From assembly GCA_045117995.1 (NCBI GenBank), contig JBGUOH010000005.1:17644-81643 (forward strand): a DNA stretch of 64,000 nt, written 5' to 3'. The notes beneath the pieces are model-generated. The model worked only from the letters and a program-made list of their open reading frames with translations. It did no database searches and was not told where the DNA came from. A program made the translations under genes and the position numbers. The stretch is from RUG14515 sp045117995. GTDB lineage: Bacteria; Bacillota_I; Bacilli_A; RFN20; CAG-826. The first letter of the stretch is position 1. Every line of letters begins with the position of its first letter. This document shows, piece by piece, positions 52,908 to 60,648 of this stretch.

Positions 52908-53282
52908 ATGAAAATTAATTTACCAATATTAGCAGACAACGCTCAATTTCCAGGCTGGTTAATCGCTTTATTCGTGGTTACTGGTGTTTTAATGATTGCT
53001 ACTGTCGTGGTCATTATTATCTTCCTTAAAAAGAAAAAAGCCGTTAAAATCGATGACTCTTTATGGGTTGAAAACTTAGGCGGTAAAGATAACATCGAAA
53101 GCGTTAGCCAAGTCGGTTCAAGAATTAATCTTGTCTTAAAAGATAAAGAAATAATTAATAAGGATAATTTAAAAGAACTAGGAGTTAAAAGCGTCCTAGT
53201 CATGTCTAATAAAGTTACCTTAGTAGTGGAAGCTAACGCTGAAGATATCGCTAAAGCGATAAACGAAGCGCTTAAAGCTTAA
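52908..53282 (+). CDS. membrane-anchored, degenerate PTS EIIB-like protein
   Basis: 124 residues: a short external N terminus, one transmembrane helix (about residues 17-42), a KKKK stop, and a C-terminal domain resembling glucose-type PTS EIIB. LGGKDNIESVSQVGSRINLVLKD matches the EIIB pattern of GGxxNI and a TRLR-type strand. The phosphorylated Cys that normally precedes TRL is absent (QVGSRI). No EIIC domain is fused or adjacent, so a sensory or regulatory role is more likely than sugar transport. TATAAC ends seven bases before ATG 52908. Its end overlaps maf by 11 bases on the opposite strand. Confidence 0.6.
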   Translation: MKINLPILADNAQFPGWLIALFVVTGVLMIATVVVIIIFLKKKKAVKIDDSLWVENLGGKDNIESVSQVGSRINLVLKDKEIINKDNLKELGVKSVLVMSNKVTLVVEANAEDIAKAINEALKA

Positions 53283-53841
53283 AGTTCTTAATTAGATCTT
53301 GTTTAATCTCATCAGTGGGGAATCCAATAATGTTATTCATGGAACCACTGATTTTTTTAACGATTGGGAATTTATCGTTATCTTGCACGCCATAAGCGCC
53401 CGCTTTATCAAGAGGGGAACCTGAAGCGATATATGCGTTAATTAATTCATCACTTAATTCATTAAAGTAAACAATGCTTTTAACAATACCTTGCACGAGT
53501 TTATCGTTTTGTTTTAAAGCGTAACCCGTGTAGACGTAGTGCTCTTTGTTAGAAAGTTCTTTTAAAATGCGATAAGCATCTTCTTTATCTTTTGGCTTAC
53601 CAATGATTTCATTGCCTAAAACAACGACAGTGTCCGCGGCGATGACTAAATCACTTGGATGGTCATTAGAGACCGCTAAGCATTTGCGGAGTGAGATGTC
53701 TTTGACGATATCTCTCACATCTGTATATTTCTTAAAAGAAAGAGATTCATCAATATCACTAACGATAATAGAAAAAGAAGATGATATCTCCTTTTCCATT
53801 AATTGTCTTCTTCTAGGTGATGCACTCGCTAAAATAATCAT
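53272..53841 (-). CDS. maf: Maf nucleoside triphosphate pyrophosphatase
   Basis: House-cleaning enzyme that hydrolyses non-canonical or UTP/TTP nucleotides. MIILASASPRRRQLM is the N-terminal phosphate-binding signature, followed by SDIDES, AADTVVVLGNEIIGKP and DKAGAYGVQD, which are conserved catalytic and substrate residues. Length 189. It starts one base after the rnj stop, without a clear ribosome site, so translation is probably coupled. Its 3' end overlaps the convergent EIIB-like gene. Confidence 0.93.
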   Translation of the reverse strand: MIILASASPRRRQLMEKEISSSFSIIVSDIDESLSFKKYTDVRDIVKDISLRKCLAVSNDHPSDLVIAADTVVVLGNEIIGKPKDKEDAYRILKELSNKEHYVYTGYALKQNDKLVQGIVKSIVYFNELSDELINAYIASGSPLDKAGAYGVQDNDKFPIVKKISGSMNNIIGFPTDEIKQDLIKNFKL

Positions 53842-53842
53842 C

Positions 53843-55513
53843 TTAATTCTTTGTAAGAATTACTGGAATAATCATTGGATGAGAACGTGTAAGTTCATAT
53901 AAGAAGTTACCAGTAATATCTTTAATGATAGCTTTTAGTTCAGCAAAGCTTGTCTTGGTTAAGAGTTTTTCTTTAACACCCTTTTCCACGAGTTTTGCAC
54001 AAGCATTCACGTTACGTTTGCTGTGTGAAGCAACAACGCCTTTAACAACGAAGACTGGTTCATCAATAAGTTGATTGTTATGAGAATCGATAGTGATGGT
54101 AACAATAACCATACCATCATCGGTTAAAATACGACGATCCGCCATAACAGCGTCAGCTAAACCTTTAATATCTTTACCATCGATATACGTGTTACCATGT
54201 TCCACTTGGAAACCACGGGTAATCTTACCTCTAGAAAGAGTTAAGCAATCACCATTATCTAAGACAAAGCAGTTTTCCGCTGGAACACCAACTTCAGATG
54301 CAATCTTAGCGTGGATTAAAAGCATTCTATATTCACCATGCATTGGCATGAAGTATTTAGGTTTAAATAATTTTAAGACAAGTCTTAATTCTTGTTTGGA
54401 TGGGTGACCAGAGGAGTGGATATCGTTAAGAATGGAGTTAGTGACAACATCCGCGCCACAACGTGTTAATTGGTTAACAACGTGGTCAATCATAATACCG
54501 TTACCTGGAATTGCGGAACTAGAGAAGACCACAGTATCTCCTGGAGAGATATGCACATCTTTATGTTCACCATTAGCAATTCTACTTAAAGCGGCCATTG
54601 GTTCACCTTGTGAACCAGTACAAATAATCACGATTTGATTGCTCTTGAAGTTCTTAATGTCTTCAGGATTGATAATCATATCGTCTTTGATTTTGATATA
54701 ACCATATCCACGAGAGATATCCATGGCTTTTTCCATGGAACGACCGATAATCACAATCTTACGATCATATTTAGCGGCAACTTCGCAGATTTGTTGAATA
54801 CGAGAAATATTGGAAGAGAATGTGGAAACGATTAATCGACCAGCGGCTTTAGAGAAAACATCATCGATAGCGTCTAAAACGTTCTTTTCACTTGGGGTGT
54901 AGCCTTCGCTTTCAGCGTTGGTGGAGTCACTGAGTAATAAATCAACACCCTCTTGGCCTAATTTAGCCATTTTGGTTAAGTTGATATCTGGTCCAATTGG
55001 TGTTAAGTCCACTTTAAAGTCACCAGTGGAAACGATTCTACCTTCTGGAGTATCAACGACAATACCAAATGAATCTGGGATGGAGTGGGTCACTCTAAAG
55101 AAACTAACTTTAAAGGAGTCCACTTTAACCACTGTATCGTCAGTATATTCAATAAGTGGTAAACGATCAGACATACGGCTTTCTTCCATTTTGTTTCTGA
55201 TTAAAGCCGCGGCTAATCTAGGAGCGTATATAACAGGAATGTTTAAGCTTTGAATTAAGAAAGGAATACCACCGATATGGTCTTCATGACCATGGGTGAT
55301 AAACAAAGCTTTAACTTTATTACGATTGTTTTTTAAATGAGTAAAGTCTGGGACGACGTAGTCGATACCAGGAAATTCAACACCAGGAAAACGTACGCCA
55401 CAGTCAATGATGACGATCGTTTCTTCGTTTTCGATGCAGTACATATTTTTACCGACCTCGCCTAAACCACCGAGGGCATAAACAGAAATCGGCATAGAAA
55501 GAGTATTAGCCAT
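53843..55513 (-). CDS. rnj: ribonuclease J
   Basis: Metallo-beta-lactamase/beta-CASP ribonuclease with 5'-3' exonuclease and endonuclease activity, central to RNA decay in Firmicutes. The zinc motif HGHEDHIGG is near residue 72. Asp and His follow in LLSDSTNAESEGYTPSE. The beta-CASP domain includes GRSMEKAMDISR and CTGSQGEPMAALSRIA, and PMHGEYRML is near 360. At 556 residues it is full length. ATG 55513 has AGGAG six bases upstream; the ATG at 55528 is too near that site. TATAAT (55553-55558) lies upstream. It forms an operon with maf. Confidence 0.95.
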   Translation of the reverse strand: MANTLSMPISVYALGGLGEVGKNMYCIENEETIVIIDCGVRFPGVEFPGIDYVVPDFTHLKNNRNKVKALFITHGHEDHIGGIPFLIQSLNIPVIYAPRLAAALIRNKMEESRMSDRLPLIEYTDDTVVKVDSFKVSFFRVTHSIPDSFGIVVDTPEGRIVSTGDFKVDLTPIGPDINLTKMAKLGQEGVDLLLSDSTNAESEGYTPSEKNVLDAIDDVFSKAAGRLIVSTFSSNISRIQQICEVAAKYDRKIVIIGRSMEKAMDISRGYGYIKIKDDMIINPEDIKNFKSNQIVIICTGSQGEPMAALSRIANGEHKDVHISPGDTVVFSSSAIPGNGIMIDHVVNQLTRCGADVVTNSILNDIHSSGHPSKQELRLVLKLFKPKYFMPMHGEYRMLLIHAKIASEVGVPAENCFVLDNGDCLTLSRGKITRGFQVEHGNTYIDGKDIKGLADAVMADRRILTDDGMVIVTITIDSHNNQLIDEPVFVVKGVVASHSKRNVNACAKLVEKGVKEKLLTKTSFAELKAIIKDITGNFLYELTRSHPMIIPVILTKN

Positions 55514-55575
55514 AGTGTCTCCTTTCATTATTTATGTGATGAATCTTTATTAATTATATCAAGAAAATTAATAAA

Positions 55576-56118
55576 TTATATAAGTTCTTCATTCATAAGT
55601 TGCGTATATGGTTTGTTTTTATCAATACGGTCATAGAAGAAGAGACCATCTAAATGGTCATATTCATGTTGTAATACAATGGCATCGAAGCCTCTTGCAA
55701 CGATAATGACTTCCTTATCTCTAAGAGCGTCATAAGCTTGCATTTTAATCTTGTAGTAGCGGTGGGCATAACCTTTATGCTCCTCGTCTACGGATAAACA
55801 ACCTTCTCCATCCTTTAAAGCACACTTACGAATGGAATACTCAATAATCTTTGGATTCACTAATTGATATTGGACAAGATCTTCACCTTCTCCATAGTAA
55901 ATAACAAACATTCTTTTGAGTAAGCCAATTTGAATAGCCGCCATACCAATACCAGGTCTGATATTGTGTTTGGTGGAGTATTCTTCGTCTTGTGATAACT
56001 TTAAGTATTCAAGCATCGCATCTAAAGTCTCTTTGTCTTCCTTACTTAATGGAAGCTCTACTGGGAGAGACTTTTTCTTCATGATTGGGTTGCTATCTTT
56101 AACAATTCTGAGCTTCAT
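55576..56118 (-). CDS. def: peptide deformylase
   Basis: Removes the formyl group from nascent proteins. The three motifs are PGIGMAAIQIG (about residues 59-69), EGCLSVDEE (about 108) and the metal motif QHEYDHLDGLFF (about 152). The intervening insertion marks the type 2 Gram-positive form. It has 180 residues from ATG 56118. That start is favoured over ATG 56124 because TAGTAT ends exactly six bases before it, the leaderless pattern seen repeatedly in this window; there is no ribosome site. Confidence 0.94.
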   Translation of the reverse strand: MKLRIVKDSNPIMKKKSLPVELPLSKEDKETLDAMLEYLKLSQDEEYSTKHNIRPGIGMAAIQIGLLKRMFVIYYGEGEDLVQYQLVNPKIIEYSIRKCALKDGEGCLSVDEEHKGYAHRYYKIKMQAYDALRDKEVIIVARGFDAIVLQHEYDHLDGLFFYDRIDKNKPYTQLMNEELI

Positions 56119-56189
56119 GAGCATATACTATCACATTTATCGACATAAATAAAGTTTATGTCAAATGAAAAATTGTGTATAATCAAAGC

Positions 56190-56555
56190 ATGGCAAACGA
56201 CATTTATAATCTCGCTAGTGAATTAAAAGAAATGCTGGATAATGACGAAAGAATTATCCGTTTAAATAAACTCGAAAAAGAGCTCAATAATAACGAAGAA
56301 GTGATGGCCCTTTCCTATCAAAAAGATGTCGCGGTTTCCGCTTATAGTGATGCTTTAAATCACTACGCTCAAGATAGTGAAGAATTAAAGAAAATCCAAC
56401 ACGATTTGCACCTTAAGAAAGAAGCTCTAGATAACCATCCATTAGTGAGAGATTATCTTAAGGCTTACAGTGAAGTTCGTGACCTATATTTCCAAGTTAA
56501 TGAGATACTATTTAAAGACTTGTCTTTACATCTCAAAGAAAAGAGGGCTAAATAA
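56190..56555 (+). CDS. YlbF/YmcA-family regulator
   Basis: Small helical protein of 121 residues: MANDIYNLASELKEMLDNDERI and a second half with ALSYQKDVAVSAYSDAL and NHPLVRDYLKAYSEVRDLYFQVN. This is the Com_YlbF pattern. In Bacillus, YlbF, YmcA and YaaT form a complex that guides RNase Y and affects competence and biofilm formation. In Bacillus ylbF also lies just upstream of rsmD and coaD, the order found here. TATAAT (56178-56183) ends six bases before ATG 56190 (leaderless). The stop overlaps the rsmD start (TAATG). Confidence 0.85.
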   Translation: MANDIYNLASELKEMLDNDERIIRLNKLEKELNNNEEVMALSYQKDVAVSAYSDALNHYAQDSEELKKIQHDLHLKKEALDNHPLVRDYLKAYSEVRDLYFQVNEILFKDLSLHLKEKRAK

Positions 56556-57100
56556 TGCGTATTGTCGGAGGAAAATATCGTCATCGTTTAATTATTTATC
56601 CTGATGATATGGAACATACTAGACCAACAAAAGATAGAATCAGAGAAGCCATCTTCTCCGCTTTAGGGGATATCACTAATTCCAACGCTTTAGATTTATA
56701 TGCTGGAAGTGGTGCAATGGGTTTAGAAGCCTTATCTAGAGGCGCAAGTAAATGTGCGTTCGTGGATGTTTCTCCAATTGCTATTAAAACAATTAAGGGC
56801 AATCTTGATAATCTTAAGATTACTTCAGAAGAATATATATTAATTAAGGATAAAGATATAAATGCGTTAGAGAGGTTTAAATCTCTTAACGAAAAGTTTG
56901 ATTTAGTGTTCCTCGATCCACCTTATGAACAAGGCCAATATCAACAAATCGTGGACCTACTGTTAAGTAATGATTTATTAAGTGAGCACGCAGTTATCGT
57001 CATTGAAGCTAACCGTGACGTTAATTTAGAAAATATTGAATATCAAAAGAAGAAAGACTACCATTATGGAGAAATCAAGGTCTTCATCTATTGGAGGTAA
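56555..57100 (+). CDS. rsmD: 16S rRNA guanine-966 N2-methyltransferase
   Basis: SAM-dependent methyltransferase of the small-subunit rRNA. MRIVGGKYRHR begins the protein. The SAM-binding motif is DLYAGSGAMGLEALSRGA (about residues 46-63), with the acidic residue in CAFVDVS. The catalytic motif is FLDPPYEQG near residue 122. At 181 residues it matches RsmD. It starts on the last base of the ylbF stop, and coaD follows three bases after its own stop, so the three genes are one operon. Confidence 0.94.
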   Translation: MRIVGGKYRHRLIIYPDDMEHTRPTKDRIREAIFSALGDITNSNALDLYAGSGAMGLEALSRGASKCAFVDVSPIAIKTIKGNLDNLKITSEEYILIKDKDINALERFKSLNEKFDLVFLDPPYEQGQYQQIVDLLLSNDLLSEHAVIVIEANRDVNLENIEYQKKKDYHYGEIKVFIYWR

Positions 57101-57103
57101 CAA

Positions 57104-57568
57104 ATGAAAATTGCCATCTACCCAGGAAGCTTCGATCCAATTACCAACGGACACTTAGAAATCTTAAAAAGAGCCCTTAATATCTTCGATAAGGTCATTA
57201 TGCTTGTTGCCGTTAATGACCAAAAGAAATCTAGATTTTCCACTGAAGAAAGAGTGGCGATGATTAAGGAAGCTGTTGAAGGCGACCCAAGAGTAATTGT
57301 TGATAGTTGTAACGGTTTAACTGTTGAATATGCCAAAAAGCATGACGCTCAACATCTTATCCGTGGTTTAAGAGCGGTGACAGACTTTGAATATGAATTC
57401 TCTTTAGCGTCCGCTAATGACTTCATCGATTCATCTATTGATACAGTCTTCTTAATGAGCAAAGCTGAAAAGTCCTTCATCAATTCCTCAATGATTATGG
57501 AATTACATCAAAGTGGTGTGGACGTTTCTAGCTTAGTCCCAGCGTCTGTTATTAAAAGATTAAAATAA
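57104..57568 (+). CDS. coaD: phosphopantetheine adenylyltransferase
   Basis: Penultimate step of coenzyme A synthesis, adenylating 4'-phosphopantetheine. The nucleotidyltransferase signature YPGSFDPITNGHLEI (with the T/HxGH motif) is at residues 4-18. HLIRGLRAVTDFEYEF is in the middle and FINSSMIMELHQSG near the C terminus. At 154 residues it is standard. GGAGG lies seven bases before the ATG. It is the last gene of ylbF-rsmD-coaD. Its terminator is found inside the coding region of the convergent pgeF gene. Confidence 0.96.
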   Translation: MKIAIYPGSFDPITNGHLEILKRALNIFDKVIMLVAVNDQKKSRFSTEERVAMIKEAVEGDPRVIVDSCNGLTVEYAKKHDAQHLIRGLRAVTDFEYEFSLASANDFIDSSIDTVFLMSKAEKSFINSSMIMELHQSGVDVSSLVPASVIKRLK

Positions 57569-57569
57569 C

Positions 57570-58283
57570 TTATTTTAAATAGATTAATGACACCAGTCTT
57601 CCCACTGGTGTTTTTTTGTAAGCAGAAAATAGTCTTTCGTCAGTGAATGTATCAAGATGATCATCACTAATTTGAGAATCATCCGCGCCTAAAGAATAAA
57701 GATCAATCCTATTAGCGAGGCCATTATCAAATTCATCACCTTTAATCGCTTCTTTAAAGCCCGCTTCTAAGATGGTGTTTCTTGTTTCTTCATCAATCTT
57801 AAAGGACTCTGGTTGACGGAATGGACCAATATAGAATTTAAAATCTTTTATATCTAGTTTTTCTTTATTAATAATTTCATTAATAGCTTTATAAGCCACA
57901 TGTTTCATTGTGCCTTTAAATCCTGCATGGATAATACCCACGAGATTAGCCCTTTCATTAATAAAGAAGATAGGAACACAATCCGCGTGGAAAATACATA
58001 ATGGCACATTTCTTTCGTATGTATACAAGGCGTCGCATTCTAAGCCATCTTCAAAACTATCTTTGCCTTTGCCCATTTCTTTCAAAGAAACATACATCAC
58101 TTTATCGCTGTGATGTTGATGGACATAAGTAAAGCGTTCGATAGGTAAATTAAGAAGACTCGCTAATTGCTCACGTCTTTGCTTAACGCCTTCACCATTA
58201 TCTACTTGATAGGCTAAGTTACCTAATTTAGTAGTAGTGGTAACGCTGACACATTTTTCACTAAGTGGGAAATTAATATACAT
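57570..58283 (-). CDS. pgeF: PgeF/YfiH-family purine nucleoside phosphorylase (laccase domain)
   Basis: Family now linked to correcting peptidoglycan precursors that carry serine, and to adenosine/purine nucleoside phosphorolysis with zinc. Conserved features are YVHQHHSDKV (first His cluster), CDALYTYERNVPLCIFHADC with the Cys and His metal ligands, VGIIHAGFKGT and the terminal TPVGRLVSLIYL. Length 237. The minus-strand -10 TATCAT (58290-58295) ends six bases before ATG 58283 (leaderless). The 3' end of the gene overlaps the coaD terminator. Confidence 0.9.
   Translation of the reverse strand: MYINFPLSEKCVSVTTTTKLGNLAYQVDNGEGVKQRREQLASLLNLPIERFTYVHQHHSDKVMYVSLKEMGKGKDSFEDGLECDALYTYERNVPLCIFHADCVPIFFINERANLVGIIHAGFKGTMKHVAYKAINEIINKEKLDIKDFKFYIGPFRQPESFKIDEETRNTILEAGFKEAIKGDEFDNGLANRIDLYSLGADDSQISDDHLDTFTDERLFSAYKKTPVGRLVSLIYLK
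57590..57617 (+). terminator. coaD terminator embedded in the pgeF coding sequence
   Basis: ACACCAGT (57590-57597) pairs with ACTGGTGT (57604-57611) over CTTCCC, followed by T-rich sequence on the plus strand. On the other strand the same bases encode the conserved KKTPVGRLVS end of pgeF. Confidence 0.85.
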
Positions 58284-58301
58284 ACTCTAATGATATCAGA
58301 G

Positions 58302-58326
58302 AAAAGAAAAAACCGCATCAGCGGTT
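58302..58326 (-). terminator. terminator of the membrane-anchored thioredoxin-like gene
   Basis: On the minus strand AACCGC pairs with GCGGTT over TGAT, followed by a T-rich tract. The stem includes the stop codon. Confidence 0.85.
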
Positions 58327-59185
58327 AGTTCTTAACAATCTTTCCGAATAAGTCGGTGTGTGACCAACATTTCTTCAAGGTACGGGCTCTTTCTAAGTCT
58401 GTGCCACCGTCAACTGTGAAGATGACATCACTTAAGCCTTTGACTTTTTGATCAGCAAGAGCGATACCGTTCTTAGCGCAATCATCGGAGAAATCGAAGT
58501 ACATAAGTAATGGAGTGTTGATTGGGCAAGAATCTAAGCTATCAGATGTGAAATTGCTTTCATATGTGCTGACGCTGTAGTTCTTGTTGAGAGCGTAGTA
58601 GGTTTTTGGTAAGTAGTTACCATCAACTAATGTTTCGAATAAATCGTAGTGGTTTAGCCAAACTTTGTCGAATAAGTTGACTTCTTCGTTGTCGATTTTT
58701 TCTGTGGTATCTGTGTAGATGGTCCAGAGTTTGAAATCACCTGCTAAAGCATCTTTTTTATCACCAACGAATTCTTTATCGTTGTTTTTCCATTTTTCTT
58801 GGAATGTCTTTAAGCCGCCGTATAAATCTTCACAGCTGCTGTCATCTTTGACAAAGGCAACGAAGAATCTTTCGCCTCTCTTGTCAGCTTTGAGTTTATC
58901 AACATCACCGTTTTCGATGTATGTGAGGAACTTATCGACTTCAGAACCAGCGTTGTTGGAATCGAATTTATTAGCGTTCTTTAAACTTAATTGGTTTTTA
59001 GCGAAATATTTATTTGCGTCATCGCTGGAATCGAACCAACCTTTAACACCATCAATGATGTGTGGGATGGCGAAGATAACTGCGAAGATAGCACCGACGA
59101 TCAACAAAGGTTGAATCCATGCTGTTTCTTTAATCCAACGGCCGATTCTCGCGAAAAATCCGCCAATTGCTCTTAATACTACCAT
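58325..59185 (-). CDS. membrane-anchored protein with possible thioredoxin-like fold
   Basis: Not firmly recognised. It has 286 residues. An amphipathic basic N terminus (VVLRAIGGFFARIGRWIK) and one transmembrane helix (about residues 23-45) are followed by a soluble domain. The segment RFFVAFVKDDSSCEDLYGGL resembles the strand-loop-helix at a thioredoxin active site, but only one Cys is present there. Other cysteines occur at SCPINT, DDCAKN and KKCWSH. GGAGGC lies 10 bases before the ATG. Two promoters and a repeat lie upstream, an unusually complex control region. It is a single-gene unit. Confidence 0.55.
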   Translation of the reverse strand: MVVLRAIGGFFARIGRWIKETAWIQPLLIVGAIFAVIFAIPHIIDGVKGWFDSSDDANKYFAKNQLSLKNANKFDSNNAGSEVDKFLTYIENGDVDKLKADKRGERFFVAFVKDDSSCEDLYGGLKTFQEKWKNNDKEFVGDKKDALAGDFKLWTIYTDTTEKIDNEEVNLFDKVWLNHYDLFETLVDGNYLPKTYYALNKNYSVSTYESNFTSDSLDSCPINTPLLMYFDFSDDCAKNGIALADQKVKGLSDVIFTVDGGTDLERARTLKKCWSHTDLFGKIVKN

Positions 59186-59220
59186 GTTTTAAGCCTCCTA
59201 TATTTACATATAGCGTGATA

Positions 59221-59334
59221 ATCTTACCACTTGAAAAATTTTATTTCAATAACAATTGTACCAATTGTATCTTACATATGCTCATCCGAGACGAGCAACG
59301 TTTCCCATTATACTAGAAAAAATGTTCTAAACAA
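59221..59334 (-). promoter_or_regulatory. tandem promoters and CAATTG direct repeat
   Basis: On the minus strand the distal promoter is TTGTTT (59329-59334), 16 bases, TATAAT (59307-59312). Its transcript would carry a GCTCGT/ATGAGC hairpin. The proximal promoter is TTGAAA (59244-59249), 17 bases, TAAGAT (59221-59226) with an extended TG. Two copies of CAATTGTA (59253-59260 and 59262-59269) sit just upstream of the proximal -35, a likely protein-binding site. Confidence 0.5.
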
Positions 59335-59378
59335 TCATATTTTGTTGTTTTTTGTAAAACAAGGTATACAATAATGCC

Positions 59379-60401
59379 GTGATTAAATCTAAGTGGACTC
59401 GCTTTAAAAAGCAAATCGACAACTTCTTGTTCGATCATTACATTATCAAAACCGTACTTGAATACATACGTGGTTTCTTTGTTGCAGCAATCGCCGCGGT
59501 TGTCTTTGCTTTTGGTTTCTCATGCTTTATTTCACCATCAACCGAAGGTGGTTTCATTTTAGCCACCGGTGGTGTATCTGGTGTTTCTCAAATTATTGCG
59601 TGGATTGTTGAAACAATTCGTGGCGAACCAGTTGGTAACAACTTAATTCAATCCATTGGTTACACAGTATTAAACATCCCATTATTAATCTTTAGCTTTT
59701 TCAAACTTGGTAAACGCTTTACCATCTTCACATTAGTTAATGTTGTTTTATCTTCTGTGTTTATTTCTTTATTCTCTAACGCAGGCGTGGGTGAACAAGT
59801 TGCACAATTCAAATTCCCAGATGGCGCTCAACCACTCGAACCTGTGATTGTGCGTGTTGTATTCGCTGGTATTACCACAGGCTTAGCTAGTGCGTTCGCA
59901 TTCATAGGTGGTATTTCCTGTGGTGGCATTGACGTTGTTGCCTGTTATATCGGCTCCAGAAAATCCACACAAATCGGTAGATATGGCGTGATGATTAACG
60001 GTGTTATTGTTATAACCTACGCTTTCTTAAAAGCTGTCGATAACAATTTCAACTTTGTTTATTCCTTATATAGTGTATTCTTCTCTATTATTTATTTATT
60101 TGAAGTTGGTTTGATCATTGATGCAATTAACTTAAGAAATAAGAAGATGCTTGTCCAAATCATTACCAGCAAAGTGCATATGCCAGAAATTATTATCGCT
60201 AACTTCCCACACTCCGCAACGATAATTAATGGACACGGTGCTTATTCCGGCGCTGATAAGATTATTCTTTGGATGGCGGTTTCTTCTTCAGAAGTGCGTA
60301 AAGTTGTTAATGTCGCTAAGAAAGTTGATGAACATGTCTTTATCGGTGTGACATCATTAAAACAAGTGTACGGCAACTTCTATATCAAACCGCTTGAATA
60401 A
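59379..60401 (+). CDS. YitT-family membrane protein (DUF161/DUF2179)
   Basis: Membrane protein with five or six helices in the N-terminal 250 residues, containing the YitT features FILATGGVSGVSQIIAWI and FIGGISCGGIDVVACYIGSR. A C-terminal soluble DUF2179 domain (about residues 255-340) carries HMPEIIIANFPHSATIINGHGAYSG. The family is common in Firmicutes and its transport role is not settled. Length 340. TTGTTT, 16 bases and TACAAT end six bases before GTG 59379 with no ribosome site, so this is a leaderless gene with a GTG start. Confidence 0.85.
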   Translation: MIKSKWTRFKKQIDNFLFDHYIIKTVLEYIRGFFVAAIAAVVFAFGFSCFISPSTEGGFILATGGVSGVSQIIAWIVETIRGEPVGNNLIQSIGYTVLNIPLLIFSFFKLGKRFTIFTLVNVVLSSVFISLFSNAGVGEQVAQFKFPDGAQPLEPVIVRVVFAGITTGLASAFAFIGGISCGGIDVVACYIGSRKSTQIGRYGVMINGVIVITYAFLKAVDNNFNFVYSLYSVFFSIIYLFEVGLIIDAINLRNKKMLVQIITSKVHMPEIIIANFPHSATIINGHGAYSGADKIILWMAVSSSEVRKVVNVAKKVDEHVFIGVTSLKQVYGNFYIKPLE

Positions 60402-60420
60402 TTAACCTCAAAATAAAGAT

Positions 60421-60449
60421 AAAAGCCTAGGCGAATCGCTAGGCTTTTT
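60421..60449 (+). terminator. terminator of the YitT-family gene
   Basis: AGCCTAG pairs with CTAGGCT, extended by A-T pairs, over GCGAATCG and followed by T5. Confidence 0.9.
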
Positions 60450-60458
60450 GATTGCTTC

Positions 60459-60549
60459 TGGCGGAAGAACAGGGATTCGAACCCTGGCAAGGCTTGCACC
60501 TTCTAACGGTTTTCGAAACCGCCCCCTTCAACCACTTGGGTATTCCTCC
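60459..60549 (-). tRNA. tRNA-Ser (CGA)
   Basis: 91 bases with encoded CCA and a long variable arm. The acceptor GGAGGAA pairs with TTCTTCC (one G-T). The anticodon stem GCGGT/ACCGT encloses TTCGAAA, giving CGA. An extended -10, TGCTATAAT, lies at 60559-60564 on the minus strand. Confidence 0.93.
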
Positions 60550-60598
60550 GTGCAAGTTATTATAGCATTTATTCGACCAATTGGAACTTTATTAAATT

Positions 60599-60648
60599 GA
60601 ATTTGGACATCTAGTCAAATTCATGCGGACAAAGTATAATAGACAGGT
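60599..60648 (+). promoter_or_regulatory. promoter and palindrome of the GGDEF-EAL-like gene
   Basis: GAATTTG and CAAATTC (60599-60605 and 60616-60622) form an inverted repeat around a weak -35 (TAGTCA). TATAAT at 60635-60640 ends eight bases before ATG 60649. The palindrome is placed to act as an operator. Confidence 0.45.
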
